Shown: positions 51,133 through 61,208 of the stretch, in pieces
How the letters are laid out: each line of letters opens with the position of its first letter
Numbering within the stretch: the stretch's first letter is position 1
Source: CAYSYM01 sp964435115
Lineage (GTDB): Bacteria; Chloroflexota; UBA6077; CF-72
Direction of reading: 5' to 3'
DNA: 64,000 nucleotides
Assembly (NCBI GenBank): GCA_964435115.1
Contig: CAYSYM010000005.1
Span: 53,843 to 117,842, forward strand
Position numbers and translations under genes: made by a program
The notes under the pieces: model-generated
Told to the model about the DNA's origin: nothing
The model's database searches: none
Seen by the model: the letters and a program-made list of their open reading frames with translations, nothing else

Positions 51133-51534
51133 TCAGACGGCCGGGGTGGGCTCGCCGGACACGGGGGCGGCGATACGCTTGAGCGTGACGCCGCCAAAGC
51201 CGGCGATCGCGGTCACGTTCAGGCGACGAGCCGCCGTCCGGTAGTTCGGGGTCTCGACGTCGCCCAGGGCGAGAATCCCGCCATCCCGCTGGCCGAACAC
51301 GTCGCGCCCGCCGAAGGCCGAGAGCCCCTCGACGTAGACACCCACGTCGTCGGGCACCCGTAGCTCGACGCCCCCGAAGAGCGCGAGCGCGGATAGGTTG
51401 CTGGCGCCCTCGTCGAACAGCGCGTCGCGCAGGTCCAGCCGGACACCGCCAAAGAGCGCGATGATGGGGTGGAACTCGCCCACCCGCCGGTTGGCGGCCT
51501 GGACGTCGCTGCCGCTGAAGAGGCTCAGGATCAT
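51133..51534 (-). CDS. LiaF-like/cell wall-active antibiotic response protein
   Basis: A protein of 133 residues made of beta-helix-like repeats with FGG motifs (IIALFGGVRLDLRDA, ALALFGGVELRVPDD, LSAFGGRDVFG, IAGFGGVTLKR). This is the C-terminal beta domain of LiaF-type proteins, here without the N-terminal membrane helices. AAGGAG lies 11 nt before the ATG. Relatives modulate cell-envelope stress signalling; a soluble stand-alone form has an unknown job. It is convergent with the transglycosylase gene (27 bp between stops). Confidence 0.75.
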   Translation of the reverse strand: MILSLFSGSDVQAANRRVGEFHPIIALFGGVRLDLRDALFDEGASNLSALALFGGVELRVPDDVGVYVEGLSAFGGRDVFGQRDGGILALGDVETPNYRTAARRLNVTAIAGFGGVTLKRIAAPVSGEPTPAV

Positions 51535-51655
51535 GGCGCGGGGCTCTCCTTCCAGTCCGCCGGGTTGGACGCGGACGACGGACGCGGAGTTGCACCTCCG
51601 TGGCGGGGTCGCTACGCTCGCTCGGGCACGCGCAGAGACGAGCAGGAGGGTCAGG

Positions 51656-52450
51656 ATGGACCTCGGGCTACGTGGGAAGACGGCGATCGTGGCCGCGGCG
51701 AGCAAGGGGCTGGGCAGGGCGGTGGCGCTGGTCCTGGCCCAGGAAGGAGCCAACGTGGCGATCTTTTCGCGGGCCGAGGCCGCGATCAATGCCGCCGCGG
51801 CTGAGATCCGGGCGCAGGCCGGCGGCGCCGAGGTGCTCGCGCTCGTCGCCGACGCCACCTCCCGGGCCGACGTAGAGCGGGTGGTCCAGGCGACCGTCGA
51901 CCACTTCGGGGGGGTCGATGTCCTCTACAACAACGCCGGCGGCCCGAAGGCCGGGACGTTCGACCAGTTGACGGACGCGGACTGGGAGGCGGCGTTCCAG
52001 CTCAACCTGATGTCGGCCGTGCGGCTCACGCGCGCCTGCCTCCCGCACATGCGCCGCCGGGGCTGGGGCCGCATCATCACCGGCACGTCCACCTCGGTCA
52101 AGCAGCCCATCGATGTCCTCATGCTCTCCAACAGCATTCGGAGTGCGACCACGAGCTGGTCGAAGACGCTCGCCGACCAGGTAGCGAAGGACGGCATCAC
52201 CGTCAACACGCTCCAGCCCGGGCGCATCGATACCGAGCGCGTGCGGTGGCTGGACGACGACCGCGCCCGGCGCCTGGGTAGCTCGGTCGAGGAGGTCTAC
52301 CAGGAGACGGTCGCCACCATTCCCGTGGGGCGCTACGGGACGCCGGAGGAGTTCGCCGCCGCGGCAGCCTTCCTCGCGTCGCAGCAGGCGGCCTACATCA
52401 CCGGGACCACGCTGGTGGTGGACGGTGGCAAGCTGCGCTGTACCTTCTGA
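51656..52450 (+). CDS. short-chain dehydrogenase/reductase, atypical (no YxxxK)
   Basis: A protein of 264 residues. The Rossmann motif is AAASKGLGRAVALVLAQEG, NNAGG is present, and the catalytic Ser region is ITGTSTSVKQ. Where classical SDRs have Tyr-x-x-x-Lys the sequence is LSNSIRSATTSWSKTLADQV, so Tyr and Lys are replaced by Ser and Arg. A subgroup of SDRs with this SNxxR pattern exists and its reaction mechanism is not clear to me. The C-terminus (ITGTTLVVDGGK) is normal. The ATG at 51656 has AGGAGGG 6 nt upstream. It is divergent from the LiaF-like gene. Confidence 0.88.
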   Translation: MDLGLRGKTAIVAAASKGLGRAVALVLAQEGANVAIFSRAEAAINAAAAEIRAQAGGAEVLALVADATSRADVERVVQATVDHFGGVDVLYNNAGGPKAGTFDQLTDADWEAAFQLNLMSAVRLTRACLPHMRRRGWGRIITGTSTSVKQPIDVLMLSNSIRSATTSWSKTLADQVAKDGITVNTLQPGRIDTERVRWLDDDRARRLGSSVEEVYQETVATIPVGRYGTPEEFAAAAAFLASQQAAYITGTTLVVDGGKLRCTF

Positions 52451-52568
52451 GGCGACGACCGACCGGCCGCCGCGCGTTTCAGACGACAGATCTCAACCTT
52501 GAGAGGGCAGGCGCGTTACACGCGCGCGGGGTAACCGCCTCACCAGCCCCCGATACCTGGCACCCCGC

Positions 52569-53537
52569 CTACGGCACGAGCACCACCTTGCCGGCTGTCT
52601 GGCGGCTGGCCAGCGCCGCGTGGGCGCGGGCTGCCTCGGCCAGTGGGTAGGTTCGGTCGATGCGGACGCGCAGCGTGCCGGCGCCGATCCACCCCAGCAC
52701 GTCCTGCGCTCGCCAGACGAGGTCCTCGCGCCGCGGGGTGTAGTGGGCGAGGCTGGGGCGGGTCAGGAAGAGCGACCCCTTGTCGTTGAGGACCTGTGGA
52801 TCGACGGGCGCAACGGGTCCGCTGGACTGGCCGAAGAGCACCAGGTACCCGAGCGGGACGAGGCAGTTCAGGCTCTTGTCGAAGGTGTCTCTGCCGACCG
52901 AGTCGTACACCACGTCGACGCCCCGGCCGTCCGTCAGGCGCTTCGTTTCCGACTCGAAGTCCTGCTGGGTGTAGAGGATCACCTCGCCCGCGCCGGCCTC
53001 GCGGGCAAGCTGCGCCTTCGCCTCCGTCGAGACCGTGCCGATCACACGTGCTCCCCGCATTTTGGCCATCTGGCACAGGAGCAGCCCGACGCCGCCGGCC
53101 GCGGCGTGGACCAGGCAGGTGGTGCCGGCTTTGAGCGGGTAGGTCGAATGAGACAGGTAGTGCGCGGTCATGCCCTGGAGCATCGCCGCGGCCGCCACCT
53201 CGGCGCTCACGCTGGCCGGGACCGCGACGAGGCGGTGGGCGGGGAAGACGCCCTCGGTCGCGTACGAGCCCGGCAGCATGGCCCACGCCACCCGGTCCCC
53301 CGCCTTGACATCCGTGACGCCGGGGCCGACCTCCAGCACGGTGCCGGCACCCTCGCGCCCGAGGATCGTCGGCAGTGCGCTCGGGTAGAGGCCGGTCCGG
53401 TGGTAGACATCGATGAAGTTGACCCCCGACGCCTCGATCTTCACGCGCGCCTCGCCCGGGCCGGGCCGCGGCGCGGGCAGCTCTTCAAGCTGCATCACCT
53501 CTGGTCCGCCGTACTCGTGCACTCGAATGGCTTGCAC
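52569..53537 (-). CDS. NADPH:quinone oxidoreductase (zinc-free MDR family)
   Basis: A protein of 322 residues. The N-terminus IRVHEYGGPEVMQLEELPAP and ASGVNFIDVYHRTGLYP are typical of QOR, and the zinc-ligand cysteines of alcohol dehydrogenases are absent. The NADPH motif is AAAGGVGLLLCQMAK. It would reduce quinones or enones with NADPH. A short trace of heptamer units (CCCGATA, CCTGGCA, CCCCGCC at 52549-52569) abuts its stop codon. It is convergent with the SDR gene. Confidence 0.92.
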   Translation of the reverse strand: MQAIRVHEYGGPEVMQLEELPAPRPGPGEARVKIEASGVNFIDVYHRTGLYPSALPTILGREGAGTVLEVGPGVTDVKAGDRVAWAMLPGSYATEGVFPAHRLVAVPASVSAEVAAAAMLQGMTAHYLSHSTYPLKAGTTCLVHAAAGGVGLLLCQMAKMRGARVIGTVSTEAKAQLAREAGAGEVILYTQQDFESETKRLTDGRGVDVVYDSVGRDTFDKSLNCLVPLGYLVLFGQSSGPVAPVDPQVLNDKGSLFLTRPSLAHYTPRREDLVWRAQDVLGWIGAGTLRVRIDRTYPLAEAARAHAALASRQTAGKVVLVP

Positions 53538-53781
53538 CGCGTCCTCCGTCTCCTTCCCAGCCCGGCCTGCCCGGAGCGGCTGCCCGGGCGCGGGCCCTGT
53601 TCGCCGCGCCTAGCTTACCTCCGACCGCCGACGCGGTGGTGCTCCCCGGCGGCTCGGCGTGCGCAGCATCCTGGCCAGCCCGGCGGCGGCCAGCGCGTCG
53701 GCAACGCGGGCGAACGCCCCCGGCGCCCAGCGGCGCGGCGGGCTTGCCAACCGGGGTCGCGCCGAGCGACGATGGGCGCCG

Positions 53782-54690
53782 ATGGCGGACAGCAGGCGGA
53801 GCGTGGGATTCATCGGCATCGGGACCATGGGGTTCCCCATGGCGTGCAACCTCCTGGCGAAGGAGTTCGCAGTGACGGCCTACGACGTGGCGGACGCCGC
53901 GCTCGACCGGATCGTGGAGCGGGGGGCGCAGCGCGCTGGGAGCCCCCGTTCGGTCGGCGCGAGCTGCCGCTACGTGGTGTCGATGCTCCCCTCCTCGCCC
54001 CACGTCGAGGAGGCGCTGGCCGGCCCGGACGGCGCGATCGAGGGGATGGCCGCGGGCGGGACGCTCATCGACATGAGCACGATCGACCCCCAGACGACAC
54101 GGCGGGTGGCGGCTCGGGCCGCGCAGCGCGGGGTGCGCATGATCGATGCGCCGGTGAGCGGAGCCCCGCCCAAGGCCCGCGACGGCACGCTGACCATCAT
54201 GGTCGGCGGCGAGCCCGAGGTGGTGGAGGAGTGCCGCCCGATCCTGCAGGCGCTCGGCGAACACGTCATCCACGTCGGCCCGCTCGGGGCGGGCGAGACG
54301 GTCAAGCTCGTGAACAACCTGATCGCCGCGATCAGCATGGCGGCGGTCGCCGAGGCGTTCAACGTCGGCGTGCGCTCGGGGCTGAGCCCCCAGGTGCTGT
54401 TCGACGTCATCAGCAAGAGCTCGGGCGACTGCTGGGCGCTGCGCACGCGAGTGCCCTATCCGGGGGTGGTCGGTACGGCCCCTGCCGACGCAGGGTTCGC
54501 CCCCGGGTTCATGGTCGACCTGATGCACAAGGACCTGGGTCTGGCGCTGGCGGCCGCGCGGGCGGTCGAGGCGCCCTCCCTCCTGGGCGCCGTGGCCGAG
54601 CAGCTCTACCGCGCGGCGCGCGCCCAGGGTCTGGGAGGGAAGGACTTCTCGGCCGTGGCCCAGGTGATCGAGCGGCTGTCCGGGAGCTGA
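53782..54690 (+). CDS. 3-hydroxyisobutyrate dehydrogenase-family beta-hydroxyacid dehydrogenase
   Basis: A protein of 302 residues. The NAD motif is VGFIGIGTMGFPMACNLL at the N-terminus, the substrate motif is DAPVSGAPPKARDGTLTIMV, and the catalytic Lys is in GETVKLVNNLIAA. The C-terminal helical domain ends with KDLGLALAAAR and GKDFSAVAQVIE. Family members oxidise 3-hydroxyacids or reduce tartronate semialdehyde. ATG 53782 is chosen because the frame upstream to 53659 is Arg/Ala-rich and not family-like. The 244-bp gap to the divergent quinone reductase shows no other gene. Confidence 0.92.
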   Translation: MADSRRSVGFIGIGTMGFPMACNLLAKEFAVTAYDVADAALDRIVERGAQRAGSPRSVGASCRYVVSMLPSSPHVEEALAGPDGAIEGMAAGGTLIDMSTIDPQTTRRVAARAAQRGVRMIDAPVSGAPPKARDGTLTIMVGGEPEVVEECRPILQALGEHVIHVGPLGAGETVKLVNNLIAAISMAAVAEAFNVGVRSGLSPQVLFDVISKSSGDCWALRTRVPYPGVVGTAPADAGFAPGFMVDLMHKDLGLALAAARAVEAPSLLGAVAEQLYRAARAQGLGGKDFSAVAQVIERLSGS

Positions 54691-54700
54691 GCCCGCCGCC

Positions 54701-56227
54701 TCACCGTCGGTACACCTCCAGCGCGGTCCGCATGACCCGCTGAGCGGCCCGGGTGGCGAACTCCGCACCGGACCCCTGGCGCTCGCCAATCACCGCCACG
54801 GCGACGCGTGGGTCCTCGGCCGGGGCGAACCCAATGAACCACGAGTGGACCGACCCGTCGCCCACCTCGGCGCTGCCGGTCTTCCCGCCCACCGTGACAC
54901 CGGCGATCGCGGCGTTGGCCGCGTAGCCGCGGCGGACGCCCTCGACCATGAAGCTCACCAGCGTCTCGGCCGTCCTGGATGACATGGCCTGCGAGAAGCT
55001 CGCGCCGGGCTGGCTCGGCCGGACGCTGGCGCCGTCCGGGCCACGCACCTCTGAGACCAGGTAGGGCGTGGGCACGCGGCCGCCGTTGGCGATGGCCGCG
55101 GCGACGAGCGCCATCTGCAGGGGAGTAACGTCCAGCTCACCCTGGCCGAAGGCGGTCTGGGCCAGGAGCTGCGGCGTCCACTCGCTCTCCGCCCGCTTGA
55201 GCCGGCTGGGGGTGACGGGGAGGTCGAACGGAATCGGCCGGGCGAAGCCGAAGCCCGCGGCGTACTGCTCCAGGCGCCGGGCGCTCTCGGCGCTGCCGGC
55301 GCCCGGTCGCTCCCAGGGGTAGGGTCCGGGCGGCGTGTCGCTCAGCCACGGGTTCAGGGGGCCTGGGTAGCCCAGCAGGAGGCCGGTCAGGGCGAAGACG
55401 CGGTTGGACGACCAGGCGAAGGCCTCCCGGTAGGTGAGGCGGGGGAGCTGCTGGCTGTTGCGGCAGTCGATGGGGTAGGTGCCGATCCTCACCGCCGTGG
55501 TGCAGGTGAACGGCTGGTCCAGGTTCACGAGGCCGAGGTCGACGGCGGCCGTGGCCGTCACGGCCTTGAACGTCGAGCCCGGGCTATAGGTGGCCTGGAG
55601 CGCGCGGTTGTACAGGGGACGGGCCGGGTCGTCCTGCAGGCGGGCGAGCTCCTCGTCAGGCAGGCTCGGGTCGACGTACGGCGTGGCGGCAAGGGCGAGG
55701 ACTGCCCCTGTCTTCGGGTCGAGCGCGACGATGGCGCCGCTCGCGTCACCGAGCGCGGCGACGGCGGCCGCGTGGATCCGCCGGTCCACGGTCAGGACCA
55801 GGTCGCTCGGCTGAGGGCCGCGGCCGAGCAGCCGGTTCGCCAGCCGCTCGAGCGGGCCGGGCGGCCGCTCGCCCCGCAGCTCCGCGTCGTACTTCGCCTC
55901 CAGGTTGGTTGCCCCGAACCGGGCGCTGAAGAAGCCGATGGTGTGCACCAGAGACGGGTCGGCGTAGCGCCGCTGTCGCCCCTGGGGGGTCTCTTCCGAG
56001 AACGCAAGGACCTGCCCGGTTCGGTCGAGGATCCGTCCGCGCGGGCCGAACAGCCGTGCCTCCGCGACGCGCGGGTTGGCAGGGTCGGCGCCAAGATCGG
56101 CGGCCCGCAGCACCTGCCAGTAGCCGAGCGCCAGGCCCACCGCCAGGAACCCGGCCAGGAGGGCCTGGACGGCGCGGCGGATGTTCGCGTGCAGCTCCTC
56201 AAGCACGCCGGCCCGCCTCCTCTTCAT
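54701..56227 (-). CDS. penicillin-binding protein, PBP2/FtsI-type transpeptidase
   Basis: A protein of 508 residues with one N-terminal membrane helix (VQALLAGFLAVGLALGYW), a short dimerisation domain (RLFGPRGRILDRTGQVLA), and the transpeptidase domain. The active-site motifs are STFK in YSPGSTFKAVT (about residue 236), SSN in AWSSNRVFALTG and KTG in VGGKTGSAEV. It cross-links peptidoglycan outside the membrane. The ATG lies 29 bp inside the end of the upstream SEDS gene, so the glycosyltransferase and transpeptidase pair is coupled, the standard arrangement for elongation or division synthases in Chloroflexota and Actinobacteria. Confidence 0.93.
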   Translation of the reverse strand: MKRRRAGVLEELHANIRRAVQALLAGFLAVGLALGYWQVLRAADLGADPANPRVAEARLFGPRGRILDRTGQVLAFSEETPQGRQRRYADPSLVHTIGFFSARFGATNLEAKYDAELRGERPPGPLERLANRLLGRGPQPSDLVLTVDRRIHAAAVAALGDASGAIVALDPKTGAVLALAATPYVDPSLPDEELARLQDDPARPLYNRALQATYSPGSTFKAVTATAAVDLGLVNLDQPFTCTTAVRIGTYPIDCRNSQQLPRLTYREAFAWSSNRVFALTGLLLGYPGPLNPWLSDTPPGPYPWERPGAGSAESARRLEQYAAGFGFARPIPFDLPVTPSRLKRAESEWTPQLLAQTAFGQGELDVTPLQMALVAAAIANGGRVPTPYLVSEVRGPDGASVRPSQPGASFSQAMSSRTAETLVSFMVEGVRRGYAANAAIAGVTVGGKTGSAEVGDGSVHSWFIGFAPAEDPRVAVAVIGERQGSGAEFATRAAQRVMRTALEVYRR

Positions 56228-57503
56228 GGGAGATGAGCAGGAGCAGGCCGACGAGCAGGAAGTTGGCCAGGACCGAGCTGCCCCCGTAGCTCACGAAGGG
56301 CAGCGTGATCCCGGTGAGGGGGATCAGCTTGAGCGTGCCGGCCAGGATGATGAGCGCCTGGAGCGCGAACACCGACGTGAGGCCAGCAGCCAGGAGGGCG
56401 TTGAAACCGGAGCGGGCGCGCAGCGCGACGCGGAAGCCGCGCCCGGTCAGCACCACGAACAGCTCGACCACGGCGAGCGCGCCCACCAGGCCCAGCTCCT
56501 CGCCGATGGCGGCGATGACGAAGTCGGTGTGGACGGCGGGGATGTAGCGTGGCGAGCCGAAGGCGAGCCCGCTGCCGAGGACGCCGCCCGAGGCCAGCGC
56601 GTAGAGCGCCTGGACGAGCTGGTAGCCGCCCGCGCTCGCCTCGCCCCACGGGTCGAGCCAGATGGCCACCCGGGTTTGCACGTAGCCGAAGAGCTGGGTC
56701 GCGACGAACCCGCCCAGGAGCAGCAGCGCGCCCCCCAGCAGGACGTAGCTGCCGCGTCCACTCGCCATGTAGAGCATCGCCAGCAGGACGGTGGAGAAGA
56801 GGAGCGCCGGCCCCAGGTCGCGCTGGAGGACGAAGATGGCGAGCGCCAGGCCGGCCATGAGCAGGATGGGCGCCAGGTAGGGCAGCGGTGGGAGCCAGAA
56901 CGGGCCGAACCGCCGCCCGGCCAGGGCGAGCAGCTCGCGGTAGTCCTCCAGGTACCCGGCCAGGAAGATCACCAGGAGCAGCTTGACCACCTCGGTTGGC
57001 TGGAAGTTGACCGGCCCGAGGACCAGCCACAGCCTGGCGCCGCTGCCGTTCGGGTCGATGCCGAACGCCAGGGTGACGAGCAGGAGGAGCAGGCCCAACG
57101 CGGCCCAGGTGTAGCGGTAGCGGCGCAGCCAGCCGGCCGAGGGGAGGAGCGCCACGGCGCCGAGCGCCGCCAGCCCCGCCAGCACCCAGAGACCCTGCCT
57201 GGGGCCGAGGGACGGCTCGAGGCGCGACGTCATGAGCTGGCCCACGGCGGCCAGCGCGGCGGCCAGTGGGAGGAGGAGGGGATCGGCCCGCGGCAGCCGC
57301 CAGCGCAGCCAGACGCTGGCGGCCAGGAGCCCGGCCGCGAAGAGCCCCGCACCGGCCAGCGCCTCCCACTCGAGCGGCTGCCGGCGTGCGAGCGTGAGCA
57401 GCGCCAGGCCCACCCCCAGCAGCAGCATCGGGAAGAGGAGCAGGCCGAGCTGAAGGCGACCTGTCGTCGTGCGGCCGCGCAGCGGCGCCGCGAGCGCGCC
57501 CAT
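56199..57503 (-). CDS. SEDS-family peptidoglycan glycosyltransferase (FtsW/RodA)
   Basis: A polytopic protein of 434 residues with about ten membrane helices and a basic N-terminal tail. Family motifs are GARLWLVLGPVNFQPTEVVK (the catalytic-region loop), QRDLGPALLFSTVLLAML, WLDPWGEASAGGYQLVQALY and the C-terminal LPFVSYGGSSVLANFL. These mark the lipid-II polymerase of the cell wall. The coupled class B PBP follows. RodA and FtsW cannot be told apart; the pair resembles the FtsW/PbpA operon of Actinobacteria. Confidence 0.93.
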   Translation of the reverse strand: MGALAAPLRGRTTTGRLQLGLLLFPMLLLGVGLALLTLARRQPLEWEALAGAGLFAAGLLAASVWLRWRLPRADPLLLPLAAALAAVGQLMTSRLEPSLGPRQGLWVLAGLAALGAVALLPSAGWLRRYRYTWAALGLLLLLVTLAFGIDPNGSGARLWLVLGPVNFQPTEVVKLLLVIFLAGYLEDYRELLALAGRRFGPFWLPPLPYLAPILLMAGLALAIFVLQRDLGPALLFSTVLLAMLYMASGRGSYVLLGGALLLLGGFVATQLFGYVQTRVAIWLDPWGEASAGGYQLVQALYALASGGVLGSGLAFGSPRYIPAVHTDFVIAAIGEELGLVGALAVVELFVVLTGRGFRVALRARSGFNALLAAGLTSVFALQALIILAGTLKLIPLTGITLPFVSYGGSSVLANFLLVGLLLLISHEEEAGRRA

Positions 57504-57664
57504 GCGGGAATGCTACGCGCTGAGGGCGGCGCCCCCCTCCGGGTGCGCGGAGGAAGTGGGCCGCAGGCCGGCGCGGGCGGACGTAGACGCACCCCCGCGG
57601 CGCCGCTGCGGGGCGCGTAGGGCCGCGGGAGCGAGCAGCGGCCCGCGCGAGGCGCGCGACGCGC

Positions 57665-58429
57665 TTACAGCGCCGCCACGGTGCGCAGCAGCAGCTCGCA
57701 GCCCTGGCTGGTTCGCCAGTCGGCAGGGATCGAGCCGGCGGGGAAGCAGGCGTAGTCGCGCGGCCCGAGGGGTGGCGCGACTCCCGCGATCGCTACCTCC
57801 CCGCTCAGGACGAGCACCTCGAGCGCCACCGCCCGGGCACGCGTCGGGCAGCCGCCGTAGCCCGGCGGGTAGCGCAGGAGCCAGGTGGCTTCGCCGCGCG
57901 TCCGATCGACGTGGAGTGGTAGCCGATCCGTCCCGTCGCGCAGGTCCCGGTACCCCCACTCCCGCGTGCGCGTGGCCGGCAGGTGGACCAGCTCGGCTGC
58001 AGGCGGCGAAGCCGGCGCGGCGGCGGGCGCCGCGGGCGCATGCACCACCAGCGCTACGGCAGCCTCACCAGCCGGAGTCGCCACCGTGGCGCCGGCGAAG
58101 CCGGGAGGGAAGCTGGCGTAGCTGTCCGTGGTGAGCCAGGCGCCTCCAACCTGGAGCCGCCCTTCGAGGACGAACAGCTCGCGCCAGGACGAGGCCGGCG
58201 GGGCAGCCTCGCTCCGGAAGCCGGCCGGGAACGACAGCAGGAGGGTCTCTCCACTCGCCGGATCGCCCGGCGCACTCGAGCGGAGCCGGCGCACGTCGAC
58301 CGCCAGGTTGCCGCCGAGCCACAGGGTCGGCTCCACGCAGCCGGCCCCGTGGCGAATGATGGCCGCCACGCGGTGAACGATAGCGGGTACGCGCCTCCGG
58401 CTGCGCCGCCCGGGTGTCGAGCCGCACAC
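57665..58429 (-). CDS. double cupin-like protein
   Basis: A protein of about 254 residues with two similar halves: SSWRELFVLEGRLQVGGAWL and SYASFPPGFAGATVA in the first, VALEVLVLSGEVAIAGVAPP and DYACFPAGSIPADW in the second. It resembles ChrR-type or DUF4437 cupins. The usual His-rich metal motifs are weak, so metal binding is doubtful. The GTG start at 58429 lacks a good ribosome site; GTG 58369 is an alternative. It follows the ATP-grasp gene by 46 bp, which suggests one functional unit. Confidence 0.7.
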   Translation of the reverse strand: MCGSTPGRRSRRRVPAIVHRVAAIIRHGAGCVEPTLWLGGNLAVDVRRLRSSAPGDPASGETLLLSFPAGFRSEAAPPASSWRELFVLEGRLQVGGAWLTTDSYASFPPGFAGATVATPAGEAAVALVVHAPAAPAAAPASPPAAELVHLPATRTREWGYRDLRDGTDRLPLHVDRTRGEATWLLRYPPGYGGCPTRARAVALEVLVLSGEVAIAGVAPPLGPRDYACFPAGSIPADWRTSQGCELLLRTVAAL

Positions 58430-58475
58430 GTCGGGTCGGACCGAGCGACGGCGTGGCAGCGCCGCGCGCCGCCGC

Positions 58476-59573
58476 TCAGGCGACCATGGCGCGGGTCTGG
58501 GCGAAGCCGGCGCGACGCGCCAGGTAGTCCACCAGGGGGACGAACGGGTCGCAGCTCACCACGCGCGGCGCGTCGGCGACGAAGTTCGAGAGCGCGTTGA
58601 CGTCGTAGAAGTAGAGCTGCCCGTCGCGCGTGCTCTCCAGGTACTCCACACCACCGACGTCGATTGCGGCGGCCCGGAACACGCGCAGCACGGCGTCCAC
58701 CACCCAGGCCGGCGGGTCCGTCGCGTCCACGGCCCGGGCCGGGCTGGCAGGGGCCTCGACCGGACAGAACGCAAAGTCGTCCGCGGCGCCGGGTGCTTCG
58801 TCTGTGCTGCTCGTGAGCTGCAGCCCGAGGGACCCAGCCAGGCCGGCGCGGGCCGAAGGCTGGCTCCCCGGCGGTGGCGCCGGCTCCGGGCCCGGGACCT
58901 GGCAGATGTCGGCCGGGCAGAGGTTGAACCCCTGGCTGGGGTCGTTGGCGATGCGGATCGCGTACAGGAGCTGGCCGGCTAGCGCTTCTACCCGCACGAT
59001 GGCGCCGTCTCTGGGCGGGTGGTACTCCTGCACGATGGCGGTGCCGTCCAGGCCGAAGATCGGCTCCAGCTCGCCCGCCTCCGCGGCCGCGCGCAGCGCG
59101 CGGCGGCTGTCGAAGCGGCGCATCAGGGCGCCGCTGCCGCCGAGGTTCGGCTTGACGATGAGGGGGAAGTCGAGCCCGTCGGCGGCCGTCAGGAGCGCGG
59201 CGGGGTGGTTGGCGGCGCGGCTGCGCGGGTGCGGCAAGCCCAGGCTGGCCAGCAGGGTGAGCTGGCGCGCCTTGGAGGTCTCGACCGCGTAGGCGCGCGA
59301 CCCGTTGACGACGGGGACGCCCAGCGCCTCGAGGTGAGCCAGGTAGTGGTGGGCGTGGAAGATGGCCCGCGTGTGGCCGCGCAGATACGCGGACGGACTG
59401 ACCCGGTTGAAGACGAGGCTGTACGGCGCTGAGCTGGCGGCCGGGTCGAACACGTGCTCGTGCGCCCGGACGCGCTCGTACGGGAGGCCGCGCCGGTCCA
59501 GCTCGGCGAAGAGGGGGGTGAACCACGCCGGATGCTCGTAGAGAACACCGATCGGTCTCGCCACGTCTGCCAT
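58476..59573 (-). CDS. ATP-grasp ligase-like protein (RimK/glutathione synthetase-type)
   Basis: A protein of 365 residues. The ATP-grasp core has the lysine/glycine loop FPLIVKPNLGGSGALMRRF (about residues 135-153), VQEYHPPRDGAIVRVEAL, and the C-terminal Mg-binding part VGGVEYLESTRDGQLYFYDV ending NALSNFV. GGAGG lies 4 nt before the ATG. Such proteins form amide or peptide bonds with acyl phosphates; the acceptor is unknown. A Gly/Pro/Ser-rich insert (about 230-280) interrupts the second half. The double-cupin gene follows. The AT-rich 210-bp region upstream separates it from the divergent DUF362 gene. Confidence 0.85.
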   Translation of the reverse strand: MADVARPIGVLYEHPAWFTPLFAELDRRGLPYERVRAHEHVFDPAASSAPYSLVFNRVSPSAYLRGHTRAIFHAHHYLAHLEALGVPVVNGSRAYAVETSKARQLTLLASLGLPHPRSRAANHPAALLTAADGLDFPLIVKPNLGGSGALMRRFDSRRALRAAAEAGELEPIFGLDGTAIVQEYHPPRDGAIVRVEALAGQLLYAIRIANDPSQGFNLCPADICQVPGPEPAPPPGSQPSARAGLAGSLGLQLTSSTDEAPGAADDFAFCPVEAPASPARAVDATDPPAWVVDAVLRVFRAAAIDVGGVEYLESTRDGQLYFYDVNALSNFVADAPRVVSCDPFVPLVDYLARRAGFAQTRAMVA

Positions 59574-59783
59574 ACCACCTCCAGCGGCTCACCTATGTTT
59601 CAGGAATACAGTCCACTATATCAACTACTCGCGGGGAGAGGACCGGCGTAGTCCGGTATAGTTCGGTCGGGCTGGACCGGCGCTGGCCCGTGCCATCCAT
59701 CATCCTGCGGGCAGGGCTCACGCGACCGCGCCGGGGACGCGCGAAGTGCCCGGGTGAGGCAAGCAGAGGGATTTCGCCAGCGG

Positions 59784-60917
<1,134 letters not shown>

Positions 60918-60918
60918 G

Positions 60919-60939
60919 GCGGGCCCGGACGGGCCCCGC
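60919..60939 (+). terminator. GC-rich hairpin after the DUF362 gene
   Basis: GCGGGCCC (60919-60926) pairs with GGGCCCCGC (60931-60939) with one bulged base, 2 bp after the stop. There is no T-run. The remainder of the 291-bp gap up to 61208 shows no gene or recognisable repeat. Confidence 0.45.
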
Positions 60940-61208
60940 TCGGCGCCAGGCACCCCGGCTGGCGACGCGCTGAGCCAGCCTGGAACTGGACGCCCGGAGC
61001 GCGCCAGCCGCCGCGTCGCCGGCGGCCCACGTGGGCGGAGCCGGCGACCCACCTTGGCGGGCGTCAGTGCACGTCGGCGGAGATCTGCCGGGTGTCGTCC
61101 TGAGCGCAGCACAGGATCACCTGGCCCGGAGCAGCACCCTTCCAGGCGGCGCGATCCCGCACGGCGTGCGGGATGGCAGGGCCACCCGCCTGCTCGCACC
61201 GAGCCGTG

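Noticed and set aside
52620..54743. 707-residue plus-strand frame over the quinone reductase and hydroxyacid dehydrogenase genes
   Set aside because: It runs antisense to one real gene and out of frame with the other.
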